This document shows positions 36,931 through 48,710 of a stretch of 64,000 bases of DNA, piece by piece. This stretch comes from Candidatus Altimarinota bacterium (GTDB lineage Bacteria > Patescibacteriota > Gracilibacteria > BD1-5 > UBA6164): positions 73,998-137,997 of the forward strand of contig JACFNZ010000002.1 in the NCBI GenBank assembly GCA_019454605.1, read 5' to 3'. Under the pieces are notes generated by a model that saw only the letters and a program-made list of their open reading frames with translations, did no database searches and was not told where the DNA came from. The translations under genes and the position numbers were made by a program. Within the stretch, counting starts at the first letter, position 1. The number at the start of each line of letters is the position of its first letter.

Positions 36931-37416
36931 ATGAAATATAGACAATATTTTCAATTTCCTATTTGAAAAATAGAAGCAATTGCAGATGATAAATATTTAC
37001 TTTATTTATGATTTTGTAATGAGGAAAAATTTGTAGAAAAACTTTTTTGAAATGAGTTTATAAATAAATCAAATAATATTTTAGATAATACAAAAAATCA
37101 ATTAAAAGAGTATTTTGAAGGTAAAAGAAAAGTATTTAATATCCCTTTAAAATATGATTGAACTGAGTTTCAAAAAAAAGTTTGGAGAGAACTACAAAAA
37201 ATCCCTTACTGAGAAACTTGATCTTACCAAGATATTGCTAAAAATATTAATTCACCATATGCAGTTAGAGCAGTTGGATGAGCTAATCATATAAATAGGA
37301 TTTCAATAATAATTCCTTGTCACAGAGTTATTTGAAAAAATTGAAAAATAGTTTGATATGGAGGGGGAATTGATAAAAAAATATATTTATTAGAGCTTGA
37401 AAAAGAGAATAAATAA
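36931..37416 (+). CDS. ogt: Methylated-DNA--protein-cysteine methyltransferase
   Basis: Suicide repair protein that moves alkyl groups from O6-alkylguanine to its own cysteine. The acceptor motif IPCHRVIG is at residues 128-135, with C130 the active site. The helix-turn-helix segment IPYGETGSYQDIAKNI and the AVGGANHIN turn precede it. It has 161 residues, the normal length of the one-domain enzyme. It is 39 bases downstream of the permease. Confidence 0.95.
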
Positions 37417-37437
37417 AAAAATATTTTTTAAAATCTT

Positions 37438-37479
37438 TTGACAATAATATATTTTTTAATATTATACCTTGTAATACAA
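37438..37479 (+). promoter_or_regulatory. padR promoter with palindromic operator
   Basis: TTGACA (37438-37443), 16-base spacer, TATTAT (37460-37465), 34 bases from -10 start to ATG. Just downstream lies the palindrome TTGTAATACAA (37469-37479), which covers the likely transcription start and is a good candidate PadR operator for autoregulation. Confidence 0.6.
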
Positions 37480-37493
37480 AGTAATATAAAAAT

Positions 37494-37814
37494 ATGCAAA
37501 ATATAAGTATACAGATGAGAAAGGGAATACTTGAATATATAGTGCTTTGAATTATTGATTCTTGAGAAGTTTATTGAGCTTTGATAATTGAAAGACTAAA
37601 ATCTTGAGATTTGATAGTTGCAGAAGGAACTATTTATCCACTACTTTCTAGATTACAAAAAGATTGACTTATCGATTATAAATGGGTTGAGTCTGACTTG
37701 GGTCATCCAAGGAAGTATTATAATTTAACTCAAGAATGAAAAGATGCACTATGAGTTATGGAAAAAAATTGGCAAGATATAAAATCTTCAGTAAAAAAAA
37801 TTTTAAACAAATAA
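37494..37814 (+). CDS. padR: PadR-family transcriptional regulator
   Basis: A 106-residue winged-helix repressor of the PadR group: MRKGILEYIVLGII, YGALIIERL, AEGTIYPLLSRLQKDGLIDY and the wing HPRKYYNLTQEGKDAL. PadR proteins usually repress an adjacent membrane or stress gene and respond to small ligands. The next gene, 22 bases downstream, codes for a PspC-domain membrane protein, the arrangement expected for a regulator with its target. Confidence 0.93.
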
Positions 37815-37836
37815 TAATTTATATAACTATTTAATT

Positions 37837-39615
37837 ATGAATAATTTAGACACTAAACTATGAGAAAATAAAAAACTCTTAGATGATTATTTACAAAATC
37901 TCCTTGATTTTATAGAAAATAATTCTCAAGATAGAGAGGTTTATGATGATATAAAAGAGATCATTTATGATAAATTATCAAAAATTGATACTATTTCTAA
38001 AGCAGATATCAAAAATATTTTAAAAGAAATATGATCTCCAAAAGATATTTTTGATATTGAAATAGATGATAAAAAAAATTTATCTTGACTTAAATTTTAT
38101 GAAAAATTTCAAAAATCTTGAATTTATAGAGATAATGAAAATGCAATATTTTTGTGATTATCTAAACTAGTAGCTAAAAAACTTGAAATAAATATATTTT
38201 GGGCAAGAATAATTTGGATTGTTTTAATATTTCCATTTGGATTTTGAGTATGACTTTATTTACTTGCTTGAATTATATTGCCTTTAAAAGACAAGGATTA
38301 TAAAAATATATCTATTTGAAAATACCTTTTAAATCAAATCTTTATCTCATTATGAGATCTTTTAAAAAATACTATAAAAATAATTCTATTATTACCTTTA
38401 AATTTCTTTAAACTTATAAAAATACTTTGGAATTTTTTTATAAATAATATTTGGTGAATTATTTCTAAATTTGTTTATATATTATTTGCATTATTTTTTA
38501 TTTGAATTTTAGTTTGATTTATCACAATACTTGCTTTTAAATTTGGACACTTTACACTTGCAAATTATGAAATCCTTGCACTTATGCCACAAACTTTAAT
38601 TTGGTGAATTATTTTTTGAGTTTTATGGAGTTTTATATTTATGATTTTTTCAATAAATAAAATTTTTAGTAAATCAAAAGTGCATATTTGATTATTTTAT
38701 ACATGAATTACAATCGCTTTTGTGTCATTATTTTTAGGAATTACTGGATGAGTTGAATTGTTTGGAAAATATAATTGAGTACAAAATTTGACTATTTCAA
38801 ATAGTTATGATTTAAAAGATTTTGATAAAGATACTTTAAATATAGATATTTTTCCAAATTCAAATTATAATTCACTATTTACAAATATAACTTGAGTAAA
38901 AGTTCTACCATCAAATGATGATAAAATAAAAATAGAAAATAATAAAAAAATATTTATTTCAAATAACGAATTTGATAAAATCAAAAAATATCTTTCACAA
39001 ATTGAGGTAAAATTTCAAAAAAATAATACTCTTTCAATAAATAAAGATTGACTTAGTGGTGCTATAAAAGTTCTTCCTTTTGTTTACACAGAAGATGAAA
39101 TCACACTTTATTTACCAAAAGATTTAAAATACAATATTTTTTGAAGGACTTATTTAATAAATGCACATACTTCTAATAAATATGATTATTTAGAAAACTA
39201 TTCTTGGCAAAATTGTTCAAATAGTGAGATTTATTACTCAGAAAGTGAAGAAAGTTTTGTTTGTGATTTAGATGATTACCAGTTTGTTCAAGCTAAAAAT
39301 AATTATATAATTGATAAATTAATGCAAAACTTTGATAATATTTCAAGTATTACTCACAAAGTGAAACACAAAAGAAACTATTGATCTGAATTTGATTGGA
39401 ATATTGAAGAAACTCAGTTTAAAGCAAATACTTTATATTTTACTATTTCTGATATGTCACTTGAAATTGATGCAAAAGTGGATTATACATTTAATGATGA
39501 AACAAAAGATGTTATTTTTAGTGATTTTGAAGTAAAAGATGTTGAAATAAATGATTATAATTTTGATAAAATATATTATGAAAAATTTGAAGGAATTGAT
39601 GGAAAAATTGAGTAA
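37837..39615 (+). CDS. PspC-domain membrane protein (592 aa)
   Basis: Residues about 1-90 form a charged HAAS-like helical bundle (GSPKDIFD motif) common in proteins controlled by PadR regulators. Residues about 100-155 are a PspC domain (RDNENAIFLGLSKLVAKKL...WARIIWIVLIF). Several more membrane helices (to about 305) follow, then an exported C-terminal half rich in Asp, Asn and Tyr with no recognised motif. PspC proteins sense or counter envelope stress. Linked to padR by position; likely one operon. Confidence 0.8.
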
Positions 39616-39661
39616 ATGGTTTATAAAAAACTTGTTTTTTAAATTTAAATTAATAATTTAT

Positions 39662-39699
39662 TTGCAAAATACTAAATAATCACTATACTAAATATAGTG
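39662..39699 (+). promoter_or_regulatory. Promoter and possible operator of the pirin gene
   Basis: TTGCAA (39662-39667), 16-base spacer, TATACT (39684-39689). The inverted repeat CACTATA-CTAAA-TATAGTG (39681-39699) overlaps the -10 box, so a dimeric repressor bound there would block it. Confidence 0.5.
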
Positions 39700-39718
39700 T
39701 TTATTAATATTAACTAAT

Positions 39719-40408
39719 ATGTCATACCAAATAATAAAAAAAGAAGATAGATTCTTTTCAAGTATGTGAAATATGAGTTCTTATTTTTTGTTTAATTTTG
39801 CAGAGTATTTTGATCCAAATAATGAAAAATTTTGAAATTTAAGAGTTTTTAATGATGATTATTTAGAGCCAAACTCTTGATTTCCACTTCATCCACATAA
39901 ATATTATGAAATACTTACTTTAGTGCTTGAATGAACTATTACTCATAAAGATAGTTTAGGAAATGAAGTTGAGATTAAAGAAAATGAGATACAAGTCACA
40001 AATACTGCAACTTGAATTTTTCACTCAGAATTTAACCACTCAAATAATGATTTAAAACTTTATCAAATATGGTTTGCTCCTGATGAAATGGCAAAAACAC
40101 CAATTTATTATACTTCTAAATATCAAAAAAAAGATTTAGAAAATAAATTATTTGTAATTGCTTCTTGAATAGGTGACTCAAAAAATAAATTATCAAGTAA
40201 AGTAGAGCTTTCAAGATGAGTTTTTGAATGATGAGAACAAATTTGATTTAACTTATGAGAAAATATATTTTTATACATAAGATATTGAAAAATAAAACTT
40301 TCAACTTGAGAAACTTTGATAAATAATGACCAATTAAGAATTATTTGAGATAAAATAGATATAGAATTTTTAGAAAAATCAGATATTGTTGTGATAAAGA
40401 CATTATAA
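39719..40408 (+). CDS. Pirin-like cupin protein (229 aa)
   Basis: N-terminal cupin with the pirin signature: LEPNSGFPLHPHKYYEILTLVLEG, then VTNTATGIFHSEFNHS and QIWF. The putative metal site H-x-H...E...H is present, as in YhhW/pirin proteins with quercetin dioxygenase-like activity. The C-terminal cupin half is shorter and degenerate, typical for the family. Physiological substrate unknown. It is followed by pmbA/tldE and tldD, but its own promoter suggests it leads this three-gene unit. Confidence 0.87.
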
Positions 40409-40467
40409 TCTTTGACTTTTTGTATAATTTTTATAAAATTAATAAGTCTTAAAATTAAAATAAATAA

Positions 40468-41742
40468 ATGGAAAATAAAGAAAAAATACTTAAATTGTTT
40501 GAAAAATATAAAGTAGATTGATTTTTAAATATTTCACAAACTAGCTCAAAAAGTCTTGAATATTCACCATTACATAAAGAAAAAAGTTTTGAAAGTAATG
40601 AAAGTAGTGGAGCATCTTTAACTTTGATTAAAAATAATAAAAAATGAGTTTATAAAATTGACTCATATAGTTTTTCAAAACTTGAAAATGCTTTTTTAAA
40701 TATTTTAGAATTTATAGATTTTTGAGAATTTGATAAAGATATAAAAGTTCCAGAAATATATGATGAAATTACAAAAGATTTTTCAAATATTGATTTAAAT
40801 GATATATCTTTAAAAGATCTTGAAACTGAAGCAGATATTTTTATAAATTATGATTTTGCAAAAAATCTAAAAATTGAATGATTTTCAATTTGAGTATCTG
40901 GAGTAACTAACACTTACATAAATTCTGCTTGAAGTTTTAAAACTCAAATAGATAATTCTTCAAGTCTTTTTATGGAAATTACTTGAGAAAATGCTTGAGT
41001 TTGAGATACTAATTATAAATATATTTCTTCAAAACAAAAGCCAAAAGTTTCTATAAAAGATATAAAAGAAATTGAAAAAGAATTAATTTTTAAATTAAAA
41101 GATTCAAAAACTAAATTAAACCCATGAATTTATGATATTGCTTTAGATAGGGATTTAGTGATAGAATTTTTAGATATAGTTTTTTCTAATATGTCAAATG
41201 AGCAAATAAGACTTTGACTTTCACTTTTTGCAAAAAACAATATTTGAGATAAGATTTTTTGAGATAATTTTACAATAATTAATAATCCAAATTTAGAAAA
41301 TTATACTTGAAATATTTTGTTTGATAAAGAGTGAGTTACTCAAAAAAAGACAATTTTATTTGAAAAATGAGTATTTAAAGCAAAATTTTATGATTATAAA
41401 AATGCTCTAAAAACTTCACTTGATAATTTATGAAACTCTCAAGTTTCAAATATTGAATTTGTTTGAGAGGGGAATAGTGATTATTTAAAATGATGTAAAA
41501 TACTTTTTACAAATTTAATGGCTTTTCATACAGTTGATGAAATGACTTGAAAATTTTCACTTTTATGAGAATGATACCTACTTTCAGACTCTTGAGAAAA
41601 AGTTGATTATATAAAAAACATATCACTTTCAAGTGATATAATTGAACTTTTTTCAAATATAAAATCTATTTGAGATGATTTTAAGAAAGATTGAAACTAT
41701 AAAGTTCCAAGTTTGAGTTTTAGTAATTTAAAAATAGTATAA
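40468..41742 (+). CDS. pmbA: TldE/PmbA, partner subunit of TldD protease
   Basis: A 424-residue PmbA/TldE-type protein, which lacks the zinc motif and pairs with TldD. Recognisable features: the SSGASLTLIKN start region, EADIFINYDFAKNLKIEGFS, DNSSSLFMEITGENAGVG, and near the end FVGEGNSDYLKG and the GKFSLLGEGYLLSDSG stretch. It is one base upstream of tldD (stop TAA 41740-41742, next ATG 41744), so the two are translationally linked, as their heterodimer needs. Confidence 0.9.
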
Positions 41743-41743
41743 T

Positions 41744-43096
41744 ATGCAACTAACAAAACAAGATACTCAAAAATACTTAAATAGTTTTTCTTGAGAATAC
41801 AAAGAATTATTTTTTGAAAAATCAAAAAACTTTTGATTTTCTTTTATAAATTGAATTTGAAAAACTCCTATATTATCAACTTTGGAGTGATTTTCAATAC
41901 TTTCAAGAAGTTGAAATAAAGAGTATTTTAAAGTTTATAATGATTTTTTAGATATTGAAGATAAAATAAATAATTTTAAAAATGAGTTTTTACTAAATAA
42001 TACAAGTGAAAATGCAAAACTAAATTGAGATGATATTTTAAAATTAGAAAATATTGAAGATATAAAATTTGATGTGAAAGATATTTTGGAAAATATAAAA
42101 AAAGTTTATGAAATAATATTAAAAAATGAAAAAATAATTGTTTCAAGTGATATGAGTTTATCACTTTCATGTAAACAATTTATAGTTTGAAATAATTCTT
42201 GAAACTTTGCCAAAGACTCAAATTATTATAATACTTTTTTTATAAAACTTATTTGAGAAAAAAATGGAAATAAAGAAGAAGTGTTTGAAAAAATTACTTG
42301 AGATAATATTTTAGATAAATTAAATTTTGAAAATATCTCAAGTTGTGTAAAAAAACGAGTTAAAACTTTAAAAGATGTGCTTGATTGAGAGGCATCTCCA
42401 AATTGAGAAATGGATGTAATTATTTGAAATGAAGCTGGGGGGACTATTATTCATGAAGCAATTTGACATGGACTTGAAGCTGATTTACAAAATTCTTCTG
42501 TTTACAATTGAAAAATTTGACAAAAAGTAGCACAAGATTTTGTGTCTGTAGTTGATAATCCAAAAACTGTTTGAGAAAGATGATATTATAAATATGATCA
42601 TGAATGAAATACTGCAAAAGAAGTTTATTTGATAGAAAATTGAATTTTAAAAAATTATCTACACACAACTAAAACCTCTAAAAAATTTGAAACTTTAGAA
42701 AATTGACATGCAAGAAGGGAAAACTATAAATACAAAACTTTAGTAAGGATGTGAAATACTTATTTACTGCCTTGAAAAGATAAAAAAGAAGATTTAATTA
42801 AAAAAGTAAAAAATGGTATTTATGTAAGTCGTATGTGATGATGACAAGTAAATACTACAACTTGAGATTTTGTGTTTAAAGTGCAATCAGGGTATTTAAT
42901 AGAAAATTGAAGATTAACAAATGTTATAAGATGAGCAACCCTATCATGAAATTGACCAAAAATGTTAAATGAAATTTATGGTATATGTGATGATTTAGAG
43001 TTTTTTGACTGATGAACTTGTGGTAAATGACAAGCCATGCCTGTTAGTGATGGAACTCCAACAGTTTGGACAAAATTGAAAGTTAGCTCTTTTTAA
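41744..43096 (+). CDS. tldD: TldD metalloprotease subunit
   Basis: Catalytic subunit of the TldD/TldE protease, which trims unfolded or leader peptides and matures some ribosomal peptides (microcin B17 in E. coli). The zinc motif HEAIGH (237-242) sits in GNEAGGTIIHEAIGHGLEAD, with the third ligand expected in the CGKGQAMPVSDGTP segment near the C-terminus. It has 450 residues, the usual length. Many family-invariant glycines are UGA codons, including a run of three (RMGGGQ). Confidence 0.95.
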
Positions 43097-43169
43097 AAAA
43101 AATTGACTTTTTTGTGTTTTTTAATTAAACTTTAAGGTAATTATTTTAATACTTAATTTTTAGATTAAA

Positions 43170-45626
43170 GTGAAAATAAAAAATAAAAAGAGATGTGCTT
43201 TTACATTAGTAGAATTAGTTATAGTAATAACAATACTTTCAATACTTGCTATTATATGATTTATTTCATATTCTAATTATATAAAAACAACTCGTGATTC
43301 AGTTAGGTTGAGTAATATAAATAATATAATTAATTGACTAGAATCATTACTAATAAAAACATCTAAGTATCCTTTACCAGAATGAACTTTATTAACTTGA
43401 ACTATAAATAATAATAATATTTTTTATAAATGAGTTTTCTGAAATGAATTGGCTAGTTTTGTTGGTTTTAATAAAACACCTTTAGATCCTTTATTAAAGA
43501 CTAATTATATATATTCAGTTTCTTATAATAAAAAAGATTTTCAAATATGAACTGATTTTGAAGATGATCAAACTATTTCATACAATTTTATAGATAAAAC
43601 ATATGCTTCAAATTATAAAAAAACATATGTAAAATGACAATACAAATGATACTTGATATATAACTGAAATGACTCTAAAAGATATATAACAAATATTCCA
43701 TCTCTTATTTTATCAAATATCTCAACTTGAGATTTATTATCAGAAAATTCTTACTTTGTTGTTAATAATAATTTAAATACAATTTATTGACAATCGTGAG
43801 ATTTTTTAAAAACAAATGATTTGTTAAAAAATATGTTTGATGACTCAAATATAGAATTACAAAATATAGATATAACTGATTGTAATAATCTTTCAAATAT
43901 TTTTACTACTCAAACTATTAATAAGTTTTGAAAGAAAAATTATAATGTTTTTTTAGAGTTAGAAGAAAAATATAAAAAATGTATAAACACTCCTATTCCT
44001 ATTGAAGGTAATACTAATTTATATACACTAACTGATATTAATAAAATATTTCAAGATTGAGATAATGTTATAACAGATAATTGGGCAATAAATAGTTGTG
44101 ATATAAATAATATAAATATAGATACAGAATTATTTAATTGAACAAAAGATATATCGCAAGCTATTTCTCTGTCTTGAAATACTATTTATAAAATTACTCC
44201 TTGAGATTATACTTTAAATTGAACAACATCTACTACTGCTTGATATATAACTTTTTGAGGAGATTGTATTTGATTTATTTGAGCTTGAACTTGAACTACA
44301 AAATTTATATCAAATTTTACTTGATGATGAGTTCAAACAAATGCTTGAATATTTTGAATTAGATGAGAATCTTGAACTAAAACAAATATAATTGTTTCTT
44401 GAATTACTATAGAAAATTCTAGTTGAGCAACAAATAGATATAACCGTTGAATATATTGAGATGATAAAATTTCAAATATAACACTAAAAGATATAGTTGT
44501 TTATAATTCAGAAAGAGATTGAATTAGATTGGATGATGATGCAAATGATAACTTATTATCAAACATAAAAAGTTATAATAATTTATGATATTGAGTTTGA
44601 ATTACTTATAATTCAAAAAATAACTTACTTAAAAATATAACCACCTACTGAAACTCTTTGTGATGAATAATAGTAGATTATAGTAGTAATAATAATAATT
44701 TAGAAAATATATTATCCTATAATAACACAAATCATGGTCTATATATAGAAACAAATTCAACTTGAAATACTATTTCTTGAGCTAATTTATATTTAAACTC
44801 AAAAAATGGATTATATGTAAATACTAATTCTTCAAATAATACTTTTAAAAATATAAATTCATATTCAAATGCTTTAGATTGAATGTTTTTTGATTGAAAT
44901 AGTAGTAATAATATTATTACAAATTCTAATATTTATAATAATACAATAAGATGAATTTATAATTATTGATCAAATTGAAATTATTTTAATAATATTAATG
45001 TATATAATAATAAATGAACTTCTTCAACAGTTTATTGAGTTGTTAATATTGAGAGGTCATTAAATGTATCAATAAATAATACAAATATTTTTAATAATAA
45101 TATTCACTGAATGTATTTAAATAATTTAGATAACTCAATTATTAATAACTTACATATATTTAGTAATAAAAAATCAACAGCAAATACTTGAAATTGATTT
45201 TATGTAGAAAGTTCATCAACTTGAAATATATTTAATGACATATATATATATAATAATGCTTGAAGTATGGAAAATTATTGAATTAATAATAAATATTATT
45301 GAGTTTTAAAATCATCTTCAAGTTGAAGTTTAATTCCATGAACTGATTGATATTTATGATTTTCAAATTGAGATTTTAATTCATCAGCTATTACTATGGA
45401 TTGTTCTTGGCATTTAAATCCTTCTTGATCTAATTATTATTGATCTACATGTGTAAATAAATCATTTACTTGAGTTTTAGTAGCTCCTGTAACAACACTT
45501 AACTTTTGATCAAATATTTCTAAACAAAAACAACCTGTAAAATGGAACCTTAATACTTCTCAATTTGAATTATATTGAACAGATTGAGTTGATTATAATA
45601 GTTCTAAGTTTATTTGAGAATTTTAA
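43170..45626 (+). CDS. Prepilin-like protein fused to a parallel beta-helix (818 aa)
   Basis: The N-terminus MKIKNKKRCA|FTLVELVIVITILSILA is a class III signal with Glu at +5, but Ala (not Gly) precedes the cleavage point. Residues 30-380 resemble no known pilin globular domain. From about 380 to 720 come many Asn-rich rungs (NSSGATNRYNRGIYGDDK, YNNLGYGVGIT, YSNALDGMFFDG) with the spacing of NosD-type right-handed beta-helices. GTG 43170 is the only start after an in-frame TAG at 43161. It would place a large beta-helix on a pilus-like filament, perhaps binding glycan. A GH114-like gene follows 17 bases later. Confidence 0.85.
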
Positions 45627-45643
45627 TTTTTAATTTATATTTT

Positions 45644-46453
45644 ATGAAAAAAATAAAAATAATAGCTCTAACTATTTTACTTTCTTTATTAACAACAAAT
45701 TTAACTTTTGCAGATTATTGAATATATTATTGAACAAATAAGAATTATGTAAAAAAAACATTTTCAAAATTTGATTTGATGATAATCCAACCGTATAATT
45801 TTAATTTATTTAAAAATTATACTTGAAAAAAGATATGTTACCTAACAGTTTGAGAGTTTGACTGAAGCGAAAATGAACTAAATAATTTAGGTTTAAAAGA
45901 AGCTAAAGTTTGAATAAATAATGAGTGGAATAGTATAATAATGAATATGTCTAATTTAAAATGGCAAAATTATTTACTTAATAAATCAAATGAATTAAAA
46001 ACTATGTGATGTGATTGAATGTTTTTAGACACTATCTGGAATGATTGACAAGAATTATGATGAATAGAAATTGTTAAAAAATTAAGATCAAACTGGAAAA
46101 ATTCAATTATTATTCCAAATAATCCACATAATATAAAAAAAGAAATTTTTGACTATGTAGATTGAGCTATGTTTGAAAATTTCTGGGATTATGGGACAAA
46201 AGCAAAATCTTGAGATTGAGAATGGTATAATGAGTTATCAAATGAATATAAAAAAGAATATGTTGATAAATGAAAACAAGTATATGCATTAAGTTATTGA
46301 AATACTTTTGTTAAAAATTTATTAAGAAAAAAATGGTGACAAGAAGTATTGCAGTTAGCTAATAAATATTGATTTCAATTAATTTTTTCTGATTATAATT
46401 TAACAAAAATTTATTGATATAAAGTTAACAGAAAACTAATTAAATTTAAATAA
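45644..46453 (+). CDS. GH114-like (TM1410-type) secreted glycosidase
   Basis: Signal peptide about 1-23 (cleavage after TFA). The mature protein has the GH114/DUF297 layout: DYGIYYG, LMIIQPYN, KKICYLTVGEFDG near residue 67, WQNYLLNKSNELKTMGCDGMFLDT near residue 116, and MFENFWDYG. The Asp/Glu residues in FLDT and MFEN fit catalytic positions of endo-alpha-1,4-polygalactosaminidase-like enzymes. It is 269 residues. Located 17 bases after the beta-helix gene and before surface polysaccharide genes, so it may trim or degrade galactosamine-type glycans of self or host. Confidence 0.82.
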
Positions 46454-46467
46454 TAAAAAAATATAGG

Positions 46468-46520
46468 GAATAGAAATATAAAAGCATAATTTTAAAAATT
46501 ATGCTTTTATATTTCTATTC
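46468..46520. terminator. Long perfect hairpin between convergent genes
   Basis: A perfect inverted repeat with 26-base arms (core AGAAATATAAAAGCATAATT and complement) and a single-base centre. It includes the last codons and stop of the minus-strand gene at 46507. It can terminate both directions. Confidence 0.7.
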
Positions 46521-47037
46521 AAGAAGTAGAAAGTAGATAATTATTGTTATCTTTATCAGTAATATTTGAATTAATCAAATTTATACTTTCAAGTTTACTA
46601 AAATCTTTTTTATCAAAAACTATTTGAAAAATATCTTCATTTTCTGAAATATTTATAGGGTTTTTAAAGTTTAATATCAATGTATTGTATCAATCATTAT
46701 TTATTAAATCAATTTTTTCTCAACTTTTTAATAATATTTCTTTGTTTTTTATTTCTATATTTTTAGAGTTATAAGCAATAGAAAAAGAAATTGATTTTAC
46801 ATTATTTATACTTTTTGAAGATTTTATATTTACTATATTATCTTTTATTTTTGTGATATATAAATCAGCACTTTCATTTCAAGTTATTTTTGAATTTACA
46901 TTTCCTAAAATAAAGCTTCCAGAGTAGTTATTTGAAAACATAAAGTTTAATCAAATAGCTAAAAATAGGCTAAAAATTACTAAAGATATATTTTTTATTT
47001 TTCTTTCTTTTTTATATTTTTGTATTATGTCTTCCAT
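46507..47037 (-). CDS. Membrane-anchored cohesin-like protein (176 aa)
   Basis: A short charged N-terminus, a membrane segment at about 18-36 (ISLVIFSLFLAIGLNFMF), then an exported beta-rich part. The stretch VKSISFSIAYNSKNIEI...NDGYNTLILNF...EDIFQIVFDKK has the strand rhythm of cohesin-type/carbohydrate-binding beta-sandwiches (V..ISF.I.YNS). The similarity is weak and I cannot confirm it. Its last codons lie in the terminator hairpin. It precedes the flippase gene on the other side by 55 bases. Confidence 0.55.
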
Positions 47038-47092
47038 ATTTTTTTATTATGAAATATTTTAATCATTTTAGTTATATTTTTTATTTATCAAA

Positions 47093-48604
47093 TTATTTTT
47101 TTATTTTTTTTATTTCTTGATAGAAATACTTAAAGTCTCAAATATTTACTAAAAAATAAACTATAAAATAAACTATTCAAACAATAACTAAATAAATTAA
47201 TTCAAGTAATCTATTATTTAATCAGTTTATATGTGGAACTATAAAAATATATAATAAACTTCAAATAAAACTAAATACTAATATGTTTTTAACTAAATAT
47301 TTTATATCAAAATGAGTGAAATATTCCTTTAATTTTATTTCAGATAATACATAAATAAGCAACCATCAAAGTCAAGTTGCAAGAGATGCTCAAGCTACTC
47401 AAATATATTTTATAAGTATATAGTTTAATATACTATTAAATACTATGGCAATTAAAATAATTTTTAATCTTTCTTTTATTTTTCAGTTAGCAGCTAAAAT
47501 ATTAAAATTAATTTGTAATAAAAAATTAAAACTTATAAATAAAACACTGTATTTTAATATTATTCAAGAAATTAGAAATTTATCAGTAAATAATATAACT
47601 GAAACGACTTCTCAAAATACAAATAATAATATTGAAAAAGCTAAAGAAAATGATAAAAAATTTTTTGTAAATATTGATTTTATTAACTTTATTTTTTCAA
47701 AATCTTTTTTTGCTATAAGTTCTGAAAAAACAGGAAATAAAAAGGCAAATATTGGTCAAATTAAAACAAATGGAATTGAAACTATACTTAAATAATTAGT
47801 ATAATATCAAGCATCTTTATTTCAAAGCATATAAATAATCATTTGCATATCTATTTGGCTTAATATAGTAGAGGCTTGAGATCATAAAAAAACAAGTAAT
47901 GCATAAGAAAAAATCTCTTTAAAAATACTTTTATCCCAAAGTATTTTTTCATTTTTTAAATAAGGAAGATAATATTTTTTAAAAAATAAAAAAATAGAAA
48001 TAATTATTCAAAAATAAAGTCACAAAACCCACGAAGCACTATAGTAAAATATATTTCCTAAGTTATTAAAAAACATATAAATAGTAAATCATAGTATAAA
48101 TAACATTCTAAGCAATTCAGTTATTTTTTGATAAAAAGTATCTTGAATACTTTGAAAAAATACATTTATTACATGAAAAAAAGTAGTTCATAAAAAGAAA
48201 AATGAAAATATTTTTATTATATTTGTAGCAATTTCATCATCAAAATAATTTATTGCTAAGAAATTTGCTAGAAAATAAAAAACTAAAAATATAATTCATC
48301 AAGTAATTATTTGTGCAATTAAAGCATATGTGATAATAGTTTTAACTTTATCATATCTTTTTTGAGTTACAAAATCAGGTATAAATTTATTTAAAGATTC
48401 TGCCATTCATAAATCATTGAAAGAGTTTAATAAAACCATCAAACTCATAACTCAATATATAATTCATATCTCTTCAACTGATAAATCATGAGATAAAATT
48501 ATTTTTACTATATATCAAATAGGGGCTACTAAAAAAGAAAATATATATAACCAAATTCATTTTTTAACAAATTTTTCAGCTAAACTATTGTGTTGTTCTA
48601 TCAT
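47093..48604 (-). CDS. Polysaccharide flippase (Wzx/MOP superfamily)
   Basis: About 12-14 hydrophobic segments over 503 residues. Hallmarks of lipid-linked oligosaccharide flippases: MVLLNSFNDLGMAESLNKFIPDFVT near residue 55, the SQASTILSQIDMQMIIYMLG segment near residue 242, and INFNILAANGKIKERLKI near residue 365. Moves an undecaprenyl-linked glycan across the membrane. A MurJ role cannot be excluded, but the pattern is closer to Wzx. It probably works with the O-antigen-ligase-like and glycosyltransferase genes at 50.2-52.7 kb. Confidence 0.87.
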
Positions 48605-48664
48605 TTTATATTTTTTTTAATTTTTTAAAATTGAAATTTATTATATATTTTTTTTAAAAAAAGC

Positions 48665-48693
48665 AAAAGACCTATTTTTTAAATAGGTCTTTT
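48665..48693 (-). terminator. Terminator of the GHKL ATPase gene
   Basis: Stem AAAAGACCTATTT / AAATAGGTCTTTT with a 3-base loop, A/T tails on both sides; it lies about 18 bases after the minus-strand stop at 48711. Confidence 0.75.
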
Positions 48694-48710
48694 TTATTAA
48701 TTTCAAATTA

